From NCBI RefSeq assembly GCF_023101765.2, contig NC_064215.1:8122001-8186000 (forward strand): a DNA stretch of 64,000 nt, given 5' to 3'. Shown here piece by piece: positions 48,287 through 59,745 of this stretch. The notes beneath the pieces were generated by a model, which ran no database searches, was not told the DNA's origin, and saw only the letters and a list, made by a program, of their open reading frames with translations. The translations under genes and the position numbers were made by a program. Source of the DNA: Spodoptera frugiperda (lineage: Eukaryota; Arthropoda; Insecta; Lepidoptera; Noctuidae). Each line of letters starts with the position of its first letter. Positions within the stretch are counted from its first letter, which is position 1.

Positions 48287-48462
48287 CTAATATTATAAAT
48301 GTGAAAGTTTGTTTATTTGTATGTTTGGGCGTTTGTCCGTCAATAACGCTGAAACTGCTGAACGGATTTTGATGAAATTTGATTTACACATAGTGTATGA
48401 GCTAATTGGTTGATATGATACTTTTTAATCCACGGGAATGCAGGTAATGCTACTAACAGAAG
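48287..48462 (-). mobile_element. Family D copy, minus strand
   Basis: Contains aatattataaatgtgaaagt, tttgtccgtcaataacgctg, ctgaacggattttgatgaaa and ttaatccacgggaatgcagg. Confidence 0.7.
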
Positions 48463-50669
48463 CTGAAGTTCTGTAGTTTCAGCATTGAAAGTTTCATATT
48501 CATAATATTAGTGTGAATTCTTATACATGTTCCAAAACAACAGACAATTTTCCGACGTTCTATTGAAAGACTGTTAGCCAATCTCTTGATTGACACCCTG
48601 AACAAACACGTGTGTCGGTGTAACCTGTTTTGATGTACCATGTTAATACATTGGCATAGCGATTAGCCGAAGTTCTAGTGTTTATCTATACACTTTGTTA
48701 AAGGACCTTTTTGGTATAATAAAGAAGTGGCTATGCTAGTAAATTATTGTAGAAAACATTTCAGAACTAATATTAGAGCCGGAGGTCTGAGAAGTATTGT
48801 AAAACAGCAGATAATTCTCTGCAGATAAAGTAAATTAGGTGTATTATGTCAGAATTAAATAAAAATGGACTTTATCGATTTTAGCAATAATAATAACCGA
48901 CTGTATAATAAATACACTTTAACATTGCTGCTTTTACAGCCGTTTTGTGAACAGCACAATATCCGTAACTAAATTTAACACACCAATTTCCACATGCAAA
49001 AGTAAACCTACACCAAAGAAAATAATTTGTCTCCTTTATTAAAGGTGTGTCATATCATCAAAAAGAAGTACTTATAAACGCCATATTTTCTATCTAAAAT
49101 CATGTGATAACAACTCACACACCCTCTTAAAGGCTTAAGAACCTAATGTCGTTGACGAAAATTGATCTGCAGAGGTTTCAAGCAAAGTTGAGATGGAAAT
49201 TCCAAAATTTATATTAAGGTAAGATTACATGATCGGGCTTGGTGGACGAAAAGTTTTGAACGTGTGTTCAAAGTGATTGGCTGTCACGAATGACGGATTA
49301 AAGAATGGATTGTGTGGAAAATTGTTAGGACAGGGATGATGTAATGATTTTATTGAAATAGGATTTTATACATAAATGTGATAATTTTGAAACTCGTTCG
49401 ATCATTCTTTTTTCAATTAAACGTGTATTACGTCAATCTTTTAATAATTTAATTTTTCTGCTGTCTTTCGATGCTTGAAACATGATGCCTTCAAAACGTG
49501 GTAGACCATGTTATAGTCTAAAATGTGTGTTGAATGGCGAGATTTTTTCATTTATCCTCCTTCGTAGTAGAAATTCTATATCAATATTAGTCTACAGAAC
49601 TTAGAATTTTGACTAACGTCTAACGTTTAACTAACTATTAAAAAATGTATGTTTATTATACGTACGTAAATTATATACAAGACACTTACATAGCCATAAA
49701 CCAGAACTTATAGTCAGGCAACATGAATAGACTACAATTGTATTTTATAGTCACTACTCACACTAACGCCAACATTTCATCAAGCGACCATCATACGTGT
49801 GTCCTATCCCCAAAATTCACAAGCCCGTAATCTCGCCGGGACAAAATGTACCTAACACCTCTTACAATAGCTGGTCCCTTCATATTAGGTCGGCCTTTTG
49901 CCTCCCAGGATTATATGACTGTAGTAACCGAGGCCTTAGCACGTTAAGTAGTCCTTGTTGCAAGGAAGCGAGGGAATTATGTATTGATTAAAACATATAG
50001 TTACATTGATGTCTGGTGTGAATTGGGCGTGTTTATAACCTTGGAGGAAACTGGGGTCACATTTTTGTTCGTTGAAGGGTATTTTTGTGACCTCTTTTGT
50101 CGTTCGTATTATATTATAAGAAGTTCAAGAGGTGAGTGGCAATATATTGTCTTTATCTATGATAACTTTTATCTGTGTGTCTCAATTGTAGATATAGTAT
50201 GCAGTTGTGTGTTTTTGATAGTTTTTTAAATTAAGTTTAAAGTAAGAGAAACTCTATGTAGTCCGTAATTGTTTCCTCACTAGGAACGATTTCTTCCACT
50301 TTGAAAATAATCACTCTTACATAAATAGCAACACTTCCTGAGTACCTTTTAGTAGAAAACAAACATCCATTCATATATTTATTTAGGACAATGGAGAGCC
50401 TTTTCCAAGCATTGTTTTCATATGAATTATATTTACTCCCGGTAAAGAACACGGAAAATCGGAAAATAACGTATTATTAGTAACAATAACCCAATACCAT
50501 CGGGCCGAAACACTCATACCCAATTATCATAATGGGTATCAGTAATTTTGAAATACTAACTAAAAAGGTTTAACCATACACGTACTGATATTACAAGCTA
50601 TGGATTAAGAAGCCATTGATTTTAAGGACCAAAAGTATGGTCGTAATTAATTATTTCCTACAGAGAACT

Positions 50670-50925
50670 AAAGTTAACGACGTAGCTCAAAGGATTAGCA
50701 AGCTGAAATGACAGTGGGTCAGCCTCATAATATGTTGAAAAACCAATGACTGATGGGGTCTAGGCAGGTGTGGTATAGAGCGCCCTTCAGTTAGGTGAAG
50801 TGACGATATTCGCAAGGTGGCTGGTAGTGGTTGGATGAGTACAGCTGAAGATCGAGATTAGTGGGGTGCCTCGGAGAGGCCTATGTCCAGCAGTTGATAA
50901 GAACAGGCTGATGATGATGAGTAAT
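50670..50925 (+). pseudogene. Degenerate RTE-type LINE 3' end with ATG-rich tail
   Basis: Interrupted frames read NDVAQRISKLK, stop, QWV, then after frame changes DIRKVAGSGWMSTAEDRD, stop, WGA. This is the C-terminal signature of RTE-clade ORF2. The copy ends in a gatgatgatgag tail near 50913-50925, typical of RTE elements. Two in-frame stops and at least one frameshift show it is dead. Confidence 0.72.
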
Positions 50926-51019
50926 AATTATGTGTCTGCTTTCTAGACTATAATCTACTTGCTTGATAAGTAATAAGCCATGTAATATTAAAATTCCCCA
51001 TCAACAAAAATAAAACTAT

Positions 51020-51270
51020 GTGGTTTTGTATCGTACCGATATCGATAAAACCCCGAACATTTTGCTGTCCGCGATCAAGCCCGCCGCATAAATCGTTACA
51101 TTAATTTTAATGTAAATCGATTCGCCATGACAGTTTGTAATACTCTGTGACACCACTCGATTCCGTGGACAATCCGGTGCTGAATGTAAATAAATTGATA
51201 TGCATATGAATTTATTGCTATTAAAAAGTCGGCCATTTGTTGCGAATTTTGTGTGCAATAAAATTTAATT
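51020..51270. promoter_or_regulatory. Candidate conserved non-coding block
   Basis: Contains ccgatatcgataaaaccccg, ctgtccgcgatcaagcccgc, gttacattaattttaatgta (an inverted repeat), gtaaatcgattcgcc and tatgcatatgaatttat. Clustered homeodomain/POU-like words suggest an enhancer, but this is inference. Confidence 0.25.
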
Positions 51271-51550
51271 TTAGTATGTTTGAATTTGTAAAGTTTATAT
51301 TTTGTCCATTTCACGATAATATTATTATTGAAAACTGAGCGAGTCGTTAGTGCTAGGTAAATTGAACACAGGGATCCAAGTTGAAAGGTTACCTAACCTA
51401 CGTTCGTAAAATTGTAAAAATGGTTAAAATTGTTATTCTAGTCGTTTCTTTTTTAATTTTCTTAGTAATCTCAATTGTGCCTAGTGTGTAATAAACTCAA
51501 CGCTTCAATACACAGGACTATGAATAATAAAATTTCGGAAATAATGTAAA

Positions 51551-51842
51551 GTGTGGGAGGGAGCCGGCCTATTCGGCTTGACCGGAGTGATACCACGGCC
51601 TCGCAGGAAACTGAAGTGAAACAACGCTTGCGTTGTGTTTCGTTACGTGAGTGAGGTTACCGGAGGCCCAATTACACCCCTTCCCAATATCTGATACCCC
51701 AATAACCCTTAAATTTCTAAGTCCAAAAAGGCCGGCACCGCCCTTGTAACGCCTCGGTGTTTCGGGTATCCATTTGCGACGGCGATTGCTTTCCATCAGG
51801 TGATCCGTATGCTCGTTTACCGGCTTATACCATAAAAAAATA
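51551..51842 (+). mobile_element. Family A repeat, full length, plus strand
   Basis: Runs from tgtgggagggagccggccta through ccggagtgataccacggcct, the caacgcttgcgttg hairpin, gttaccggaggcccaattac and gtgatccgtatgctcgttta to cttataccataaaaaaa. The A tail gives the transcription direction. Confidence 0.78.
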
Positions 51843-52198
51843 CTTAATAACACCCCTATCTATTAAGTCTGAATAAACACATGTTACAATTTGTTTGCAT
51901 TACATTACAATAATATTGTGATCCGTTTTTGCAAAGATGTAAGGTTCTTTGTGTAGTATTGATTTGAGAATGCCTTCCTAACACTTCAAAGGCCTTTGTC
52001 ATGTGAGAATGTCGATGATAGTAAAGCTTTATATTACTGTCGAATTTGATGATTGGATGTTCCTTTTTTATAATAATGTCCGCTAGATTCTATTTTGACA
52101 TAGTAACCCAGATATAAATAATAATATGAATATTAATTTTTGAGTTCAGCAAAAGATTTGCATCTTACTTATCACATGGTTTAATCTCAAAAAAGTGT

Positions 52199-52448
52199 AT
52201 TTTTATGGTATAAGCCGTTAAATAAGCAAATGGGTGATGGTAAGCAATCGCTACCACCAATAGACACCCGAAACATCAGAGACAGAACAGGTGCGTTTTA
52301 GCTTAGGAATTTAAGGTTAATTGGGAATTAGGTAATCGGGCATCCAGTAACCTTCATCACACAAGGCAAGTGTTATTTCACGTCGGTGAGGCCGTGATAT
52401 CACTCCGCTCTCAAAAGCCCATTATTGCCGCATGGCTCTCCCACACTT
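52199..52448 (-). mobile_element. Family A repeat, diverged full-length copy
   Basis: Contains ttatggtataagccgttaaa, gatggtaagcaatcgctacc, gaaacatcagagacag and gccgtgatatcactccgctc, and ends atggctctcccacactt. It is more diverged than most copies. Confidence 0.68.
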
Positions 52449-52505
52449 AAAAACTAGCTGCGGACTACCGGGTGTACCGGGGCTCTAGCTCGAGAAGCTA
52501 GAAGC
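52449..52505 (+). mobile_element. Family B internal fragment abutting a family A copy
   Basis: The segment agctgcggactaccgggtg then accggggctctagctcgag matches the middle of family B. It directly follows the minus-strand family A copy ending at 52448. Confidence 0.5.
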
Positions 52506-53212
52506 TAAACACTAGTTTAGTACGCCAAGGTTGACTGTTGACTGCTTAACCGGATTACTTCCCATCGGTGGCTCTAAGTTAAAGACCCCAACCAGGACAA
52601 AGCAAGTGTAGTTTTGTTTATATATATATTTTTTTAATTAAAGTTTAATTTTTGATTTAGAACTGTCTGTTGTCTAGACGTCTTAACGACTTGAATCACG
52701 ACATGAAACAAAGTTTGAAAGGGAAATAAATATAAAAATACTATTTTACTCAAATAACTATTTTATATAACAAAAATACATCATATAAATACTCTATCAG
52801 TACTATTAACAGACAAACTCATAGAAACAAAAACTTGACACGTTCAATAACTAGTTTGAAAGATAATTACGCCGTACTTTCCAAAGTATCGAAGTGTTGA
52901 TAGCTGTTGAAGCAAAACGGTTGAACTCATACTTTATTTATTTTACTTTATTGATTGGTTTATTTGTTTGTTGAAGTGTTTTTGAACTATTCGAGTGACT
53001 TCCGAACAAGGGGTATGCCATTCTCTGGTCAAGTAAAGTGAGTTATTAAGGATTTTTCGGCTTCTAGAGAAATTTTGATTTTACTATTATACGTAACAAT
53101 ATAATTCTGCCCTAGTACAGGCATTTTTATACGATTGTACTTATTATTGCTATAAATAACACGTTGAGCACAATATATATTCCTATTCTTTTAGTAACAG
53201 TTTGGAAGATAA

Positions 53213-53300
53213 AAAAAAACCCAAATACTTAGCTTGACTTGGGAATCAGATCCAAGGCCCCTTTCTTGGCAAACACGTTTGCACATTCACATCGTTACAC
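53213..53300 (-). mobile_element. Degenerate SINE-1 head
   Basis: The plus strand reads cccaaatacttagc, cttgggaatcagatccaagg, cccctttcttggc and acgtttgcacattca. This parallels the reversed head of the SINE-1 copy at 31601-31670 with many changes. Confidence 0.4.
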
Positions 53301-53660
53301 ACTCAATTTTTTTTCATTTATTTTTTCCCAAAATGTATGGTTACGCTATCCTAGCATTACTGGTCCGAATAACGTTTTTGTTTCAGCTGTAAATGGGTTA
53401 CACATAAACTTACTGCGTCATTCATTTCGGTCATGTGTGAATGATTAATGGAAGGCGTGTACAAACTTATTAGTTCAGGTGGATGAAATGGGAACTAATA
53501 AATGCCTAGGCGTAGGCGTGTAGGGAAACGGTTCGTAACAGTGTTGGTATGGCAAAACTTAGAATTTGGAAGGTATGGTAAATTATGTTGTAAATGCTTA
53601 TTCTATTTTACTTAAAAGCTGTAATTTATTTATTATGTGAACGAATGTGGCTTTGGTATG

Positions 53661-53920
53661 AGAGGGTAAAATCATACAATGTCTTTGTTTTTGTGTGCGG
53701 CGAGAGGGAGTGTCAGTCTCTTACTGTCTAAAACCACCTCGTTCCAACTCCTAGTCTTCGATCAGATTTTCCGCGAATCCGTATCGAGCATCAGCCTTTA
53801 CTCGTGACTCATCTGTGGTAATCTGTTAGCTCATCGTAGCGAACGTGACAAGCCACACGCCTTACATCCAGGTCTGGTTCTGGTCGCCCGTAGGCCCGTG
53901 TTTATGATGGCCAGAGATCA
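53661..53920 (-). mobile_element. Family B LINE 3' copy, minus strand
   Basis: The plus strand starts with gagggtaaaatcatacaatg and gcggcgagagggagtgtcag, the reverse of the family end. Near 53865-53900 it reads catccaggtctggttctggt, matching the reverse of the region just upstream of the 3' UTR in the copy at 58681. The middle is diverged. Confidence 0.62.
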
Positions 53921-54330
53921 TCTTGTAATCCCCAAGTGTCTTCCGCAACTGCTACATACAACCACTAAAACAACAATTATTCTGAGAAACTAAATAATTA
54001 AAAACTCCATGTTTAGTTGTTGGACAATACATTTGCATTAAAAAGCACTAATGAGGCAATCATCAAGACAGAAATAAGTTGTGGACACTATAAATAGAAA
54101 ATAGTATGAAATGTGGAAAAACGGTGTATCATTAGCCGTATCGTTAGTAAAACCGATGGTTCATAGAATAGGAAGGGTTATTAGTATTTCAATGAGTGTG
54201 CATTTTATACTCAGAATTATTGATGACGTGTTATGCCAATGGAGTCGTCAGTTGCGTCGAGTTATACCTGTATAGGCGTTGGTTATTTTTTAGTAGAAAC
54301 CAAAATTGTGTGATTTATTGATAACACGTT

Positions 54331-54516
54331 TTTAAACTACCTAAAAATCACGGTTTAGTCACGTATATTAATGAAGAAAAGCTGTGCTAGCTTCGAGGGA
54401 CTCTTCATCATGAGCACCGTGCGCAGACGCGGTGACGTCGTGAACCCTACTCTGTTTTTTAATTAGTGTAGTACATGTGACGATAGTTATTATAAAAATA
54501 TTGCAAAATATTTTGA
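54331..54516 (-). mobile_element. FB-C copy, minus strand
   Basis: The plus strand starts ctaaaaatcacggtttagtc, acgtatattaatgaagaaaa, continues ggactcttcatcatgagcac, and ends cgatagttattataaaaata. Both family ends are present. Confidence 0.7.
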
Positions 54517-55094
54517 ATCCTCAAAAAGATAGACAATATTTACGGTTTTAGCTTTTTTTTTTTATAGCTGATGAGCCTATCGCTGTACATACCCAAACTG
54601 CCTCCTATTGCAGACTAGGATTGACATAATTATCTAGGTCCAGTACCAGTAATATCAAAGGTTTATGTCGATATCGTACATTGATTCTACTTCGACTGCG
54701 TGTAGCAATTTCCTGGTAAACTGGCAATTGAATTAATGACCTAAACAACTTAACTAATCTATAGAAAGTCGATAGGTAACAACAATAACAGTTAGTGTTG
54801 TGCTGAAACATTTTTACAGTAGGTGGATAGCATCCTTTGTGTGTCATGTTAGGATGCGTACAGATGGATAATTGAAAAAAAAAATTGTATGGTGTAAAGT
54901 TAATAGAAAAAAAATCATCCTAACGTCATAACAAATCAGTTAAGTAGGCATTTAACGTATAAAATATTTTTTAAGCGGATCCCCCAGAAACTTGAATCCC
55001 GAAGTAAGTAACAAAACCAACAGCTCATGATAAACACGAGACAACTTGAAAAAAAATTTAAAACGATGGCCTAATATTATTACTATAATAACTA

Positions 55095-55322
55095 ACTTAG
55101 AAATTAACTAATACTAATGGTTAACTCGCTTAAATATAGTAGAAATTAACTAAAACTAATGGTTTACTCGCTTAAATATACTAGTGAGAGAAAAGCTCAA
55201 CTAGTTTCGAGTCACATACGCAGTAGGCTGCGTGCCGTCCCAACGAAGAGTCCCTCTGTGATTCGAAACTAGTAGAGCTTTTCTCAAAATATTTACGTAA
55301 GTAAACCGTTATTTTCAGTTAA
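55095..55322. mobile_element. FB-C copy with both inverted arms and a duplicated left arm
   Basis: The left arm (ggtttactcgcttaaatata, then gagagaaaagctcaactagt) pairs with the right arm (actagtagagcttttctcaa, then ttacgtaagtaaaccg). The first part of the left arm is present twice in tandem (about 55098-55138 and 55141-55181). Confidence 0.68.
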
Positions 55323-55687
55323 TTTAATATCGAATAATATCAAGTAATTACACGTTCCATTACTTAATATTTTTTGATTTGCTTCTATTACTTAAATAAA
55401 TTCCCACTTTCCTCACCCTCTTATATTTAAAAAGCGATCTGTCATTTTCCCACCACAGGACGGTAACAAAACTTTAGTAAAAACTCTGAAGTTAAGAAAA
55501 ATCTGTTGTGTTGTGATCCATCAACCTGAGTAGCATTTATTTGCTTTTATATTTAACTAGAAAATAATCAAGAAGAAAGCATTATTGTGACAATAAAAAT
55601 AAAACAAAATGGTATGCTTCGTTGTCCTATCACAGAATTAGAGAATTGACAAAACATAGTAGTTTGATTTGTTCAACTTATGTAGTT

Positions 55688-55867
55688 AGGAGGTCCAATT
55701 ACCCCCCTTCCCAATCTCTGATTCCCCAACCACTCTTAAATTCCTAACCCCCAAAAGGCCAGCAATGCACTTGTAAAGCCTCTGGTGTTTCGAGTGGCCA
55801 TGTGCGGCAGCGATTGCTTATCATCAGGTGATCCGTCTGCTTGTTTACCGGCTAAAACCATAAAAAC
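55688..55867 (+). mobile_element. Family A repeat, 5'-truncated
   Basis: Starts at ggaggtccaattacccccct and continues through ttcctaacccccaaaaggcc, gcctctggtgtttcgagtgg, catcaggtgatccgtctgct and ggctaaaaccataaaaa. Confidence 0.73.
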
Positions 55868-56008
55868 GTAACAATTTTAACAATTCATATCTTACTAACG
55901 TTATTGTTGGACCAGTTACAAGTCATGACCGGGACCCATAGCCGTAAGTAACTTGAAAGTAAACCGTATTACCCAATCGTCATAATAAGCCTCACGTTAG
56001 TTATTTAA

Positions 56009-56052
56009 CATTGTTTAACCATTAAAAAAACATTGTTTAACCATTAAAAAAA
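56009..56052 (+). repeat. Tandem duplication of a 22 bp unit
   Basis: The unit cattgtttaaccattaaaaa occurs twice in direct succession. Confidence 0.88.
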
Positions 56053-56849
56053 TCTACCAAAACTGGTTTAGATTATCCCAAAACAATTGCCAGGAATTAC
56101 GCGACAACGCAAGCTGCTATATATTCTCTTTCGTAGCCTGTTTAGCATGGAAACTTAATTAAAATTACAATAAAATTGTGTTATCTTGGAAGGGGCAGGA
56201 AGCTAACACCGGGTGTTTCCAAACTGATTGGGTATAAATACGAAAGGTAAAGAGCGATAGAAGTTGGGGACAAAATTTCGTTGACTTTGCTGTGTTTTAT
56301 TCTAGTAGCGTGATAGATTAAGAATGTTTTGAAAGACCTAGGTGGAAATTGAGTTTATATTTAAGCTTTAAGATTTTGTTTAGTTATAAGGTCAAACGGT
56401 ACAATTGGAAGTTTAGAAAACTAAATTGTCCTATTTAATCCGACCTGGGAAATGTTACACTTGCAGTTGCTCATTCAAACTTCAATAGGGTAATCATTCA
56501 ACGACTAACTTGATAATCTGTTAATCCGATCACAATTAGAGCAGTAAAGCTGGCCTGCGGATATACAACTCTAACAGTACCCTATTAGAGTCTCATAGTA
56601 CCCTACCACTTAACTGCAATATAATCTTGCTGGTCTATTCTGTGACAGATGTATACGACATTTTTCAATGGTTTTAACCATATCGTCGGACTCATGAAAT
56701 AACTACAAAAATATTTCACATTTAACTTTATTTAGTGTTCTCTATTAGTTCACTATAGTATAAAATTATTTTTTAAATATAGATCCATTAATCACAAAAA
56801 TTATTTAATCAGATACATAAATTGACCAAGTACACTCTTATTTTTCTCT

Positions 56850-57065
56850 TCAAGCAGCGCTGACATGTCACCGCCACCGAAGTCAGATGTTTGGTCCGAT
56901 GCATTGTGATCGCGTCCCAATGTTTCCTTGCCACTCGTTGTGTCGCCTGTACTCAGTCGTCGCACCCAATTTGCTTATGTAAATACGCAGTTTCCGTTCT
57001 GACCTGAATAATTCATTGCCCAACGTGAACGTTTGACTCCCGTCAGTTTTGAAAATCAACAGAAA
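56850..57065. promoter_or_regulatory. Candidate conserved non-coding block
   Basis: Unique sequence with cagcgctgacatgtcaccgc, cattgtgatcgcgtcccaat, cgcctgtactcagtcgtcgc and gcttatgtaaatacgcag. Composition differs from the flanks and no repeat match was seen. Confidence 0.22.
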
Positions 57066-57419
57066 ACGGAACGTCTACACAAATACAAAGGAGTCAAAAT
57101 TATAAAACTTTCTTTGAAATTAGAATTCGAACGGTCCTGTGGGGTACTTCTCATTTGTTTATCTTCAATTTGAATTTGGAAATTGTTTTTGACCTGTACC
57201 CTGTAGATAAATAACTTTTTAATAAATTGCAAGTTTATTGGGAAACTCGGACCCGTTATTTGTATTCGTTCGATGTTCCGTATTTATTTATTTACCCTTT
57301 TTGTTTCATTTTTAGCGAACTGTAATTAAAATTGTAATAAACTTTGTGCGATACAAAACCGTTATTACACTTTCGGATTCAAAATACTAATAGGATTCTA
57401 TTTTTAGAAATAAATAAAA

Positions 57420-57690
57420 TGTTACGTAAAAAAAGTTGAACGTGAAAACGACAACAGTCTATAAGTATATAGCCAGGTAGAGTACTCGTACAATATTATT
57501 AAAATGCAAAAACAAGAAGACTCGTTACCGGCGTGAAACTACATCACATACTGAGCCAGATAATAAAGCCTATTACGACACCACCCTCCTTTCCACATTC
57601 TAAATTGAAAATCCAAACGAATTTTGCATTTTGTCCGCACAAAACTTTCGCACTAAACGAGCGTTTAAATTGGCGCCGAAACAGATTCGC
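57420..57690 (+). other. Possible decayed LTR and primer-binding-like site
   Basis: In order on the plus strand are tgttacg (57420), a TATA-like tataagtatata (57460 area), an aataaa (near 57564), and a ttggcgccgaaacag segment (57668-57682), which resembles a tRNA-lysine-type primer-binding site. This is the order expected of an LTR plus leader. No second LTR, no gag or pol and no clean LTR edge were found, so the call is tentative. The stretch is also less AT-rich than its surroundings and could be an unrelated exon or regulatory region. Confidence 0.22.
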
Positions 57691-58680
57691 AACATCATTC
57701 GTTCTGAATATTGGCATCACGTAGAGAAGGCCCTTAGGGGGATCGCAATACGAGCCAAGGGGTTCGAGAAAATAAAATCGCTGCCTCCACTAGCATCCCC
57801 AGACGACTCAATACAGGTACCTTAGTAAATTGGACCTTTAAAAATACGACTTATTGGACTCATTTTTTTGTATCGGTTTGTTTTGGTTGTACAGGTGAAA
57901 TACTTTTTCTTCTGTACGAAATTTGTTGGTGACTTGTGCTGTTTCAATATTTTTGTGAAACATTTTATTTTATCGTTTATTACCTACTTTCTCGCTACTT
58001 GGAAGTTACTGAAATAACTTATTCAATATTTGTCATAAGCCTATATCAAGTTTTAACCTTTAATTCGTAACTGTCATTTTCATTTTAAGCGTTAAGTTTA
58101 ATTTTGATCAACGATTTGTTCTATAGAAAATAGTAATAGATTTTATTGAACCCAATATGTTCGAATATTATGCTTAATACCAAAAATTATCTTGATTTGC
58201 CTAAGATGTCAATGCTAAATCAGGAAACAAGTTCATACTGAAACATTATCGTTTAATACAAAGATAATAATATATCAAAACTATACGTCGTGTAGAATTT
58301 AATACAAAATATATGAAACCCTCGAGTATTACTGTATAAGCCTTTTGAGTATGTACTAGGCTGATGGAATACCTGATACCTATATTTTAGTATTAATTCC
58401 TGAGAGAATTCTCTTTGGAAAAATTCAAGTTGATGTACAGCAAAAAGTAGTATCAAAGATAATACCTACGTACGTCTATTTTTGAACACTTCTTAGTATT
58501 CCTTCTTAGTCTAAACTTAGTAATAGACTTCAAAAGTCGTACTTATTTACGTTTTATGTTTAATGTTTGCCACAAATGTAAATACAAATAATACATAATA
58601 TGTAGAGTAATACCTACCTACGTAAGTTTATCTCTTCAAAGATACATTGAACATTTATTTTTGAGAAAGTGGAACATACG

Positions 58681-59155
58681 GTGGCGGTGTACACCGCCGT
58701 GTCCTCAGGGATGTGGTCGGCGACGGCGACCTCTCGCTTCCGGCATTGGTTCAGACGATGGTGCGGAGCGAGGGGGACTGGGATGTCGTCTCCTTTTTCT
58801 GCGAAGCAGTCATGCTAGCTAAGGAAGTGGTGGGGCGTGTAATAAAGTTAAGTCCCACACGCTTTAGCCGTCGCGGGAGACACTCCACTCCACTCACCAC
58901 AAGTGCGGGTCTGCGGACAGCGAGCAATGGTAGCTCGCTGTCCGACCAGAACCAGACCTGTGCGTACAGCGCAATTCGCACGCGACTCAAAGGCCATCAG
59001 ACCACAACAGATGGAGCCCAGTAGGGCTGATGCCAACCCAGAGTTGCGGACTATTTAGCAGGTTACCAGGACTTCGGCTCGGAGTAAAAACGGGGTGGTT
59101 TTTATTCTGTAAGAGTCTGATACTCCCTCGTCCGTCGACGTCCTCATCAAAATTT
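58681..59155 (+). mobile_element. Family B, longest copy: R1-like LINE 3' end (ORF tail plus 3' UTR)
   Basis: This copy joins a LINE ORF C-terminus (58683-58810) to the 3' UTR that appears alone as the shorter family B repeats. The shared landmarks are a gccatcagaccac block, cccagtagggctgatgc, a caggttaccagg block, a ggggtggtttt block, and then gtaagagtctgatactccct. It establishes family B as 5'-truncated copies of one LINE. Confidence 0.7.
58683..59024 (+). pseudogene. C-terminus of a LINE ORF2, probably R1-like
   Basis: The frame reads GGVHRRVLRDVVGDGD, then LSLPALVQTMVRSEGDWD and VVSFFCEAVMLAKE. This is a typical C-terminal tail of R1-group LINE ORF2 proteins of Lepidoptera, lying after the RT and zinc-knuckle regions. 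The RT core itself is absent, so the copy is 5'-truncated at about 58681. The frame then runs into low-complexity sequence and stops at a TAG at 59022-59024. Base composition is clearly GC-richer than the AT-rich flanks, as expected for an inserted LINE coding region. R1-clade placement is inference; it could be a neighbouring clade. Confidence 0.6.
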
Positions 59156-59711
59156 TCTTTTTATTTTTAATATAAATTCTACAACTAAAACAAACAAAGG
59201 TCCTTAATATCACTTTTACAATAAAAGTAGCTTACAATGTTACTGAAATCTATACTTTTAGTATGCCTAAACACATTAGTAAGTTCCCGTCTAATTAGAT
59301 AATGTTGTTTTGCGTTGGGATTCGGGATTTTAGCTTATTACTTTGTACAGAAATAGATCTTGTTATGTGGAATAATAAATCATGTATTTAATCTAGCGAA
59401 GTGGAATTTGCTTGCGTACGAGTTACATTACATTATTTCTTTTGATACTGAGATACTAATTTTATTCTATTTTGTTGGGATTGATGTAAAAAAATATCTT
59501 TATTTTGTAATATTATGACTGATTAATTGGTTTAATCATCGCTACCTTGATTGGCATCTCTGGTTTGACAGTAAAATATTATTTAACTGTGACCGTACCT
59601 AGTATTTCTGCATCAAATGTTCCCCTCTACCTATTCCTTTCGCCATCATATAAATATGATATTATTTTGTATTGACTGCAGAAAGAGCTCCTTTAGTACC
59701 CTTAGAATGAG

Positions 59712-59735
<24 letters not shown>
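59712..59735. repeat. Homopolymer T tract (24 T) with a short tandem repeat beside it
   Basis: An uninterrupted T run is followed by a double atttacagtaat unit (about 59752-59772). It could be the A tail of a minus-strand retroposon, but no recognisable body follows. Confidence 0.85.

Positions 59736-59745
<10 letters not shown>

Larger units (their letters stand above)
44760..50669. other. Mostly unique DNA between listed repeats
   Basis: Contains a family A copy, a family B fragment, a family D copy and the weak candidate exon 47166-47495. 46503-46650 and 49797-49970 are locally less AT-rich, without a recognisable product. Confidence 0.45.
50926..55094. other. DNA between listed repeats
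   Basis: Holds family A, family B, SINE-1-like and FB-C pieces plus the block at 51020-51270. A cctatcgctgtacatacc-type segment after a T tract near 54552-54620 looks repeat-derived but was not assigned. Confidence 0.45.
55868..58680. other. Largely unique DNA
   Basis: Only a short tandem duplication, the block 56850-57065 and the LTR-like region 57420-57690 stand out. A frame at 57631-57825 ends at a cag-gtacct that could be a splice donor, but no acceptor or partner exon was identified. Confidence 0.45.

Noticed and set aside
51569..51853. 94-codon frame on the minus strand
   Set aside because: It lies entirely within a family A copy. The frame is an accident of that repeat and is broken in other copies.
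58751..59036. Minus-strand frames opposite the LINE tail
   Set aside because: They are antisense shadows of the GC-rich LINE coding remnant on the plus strand.
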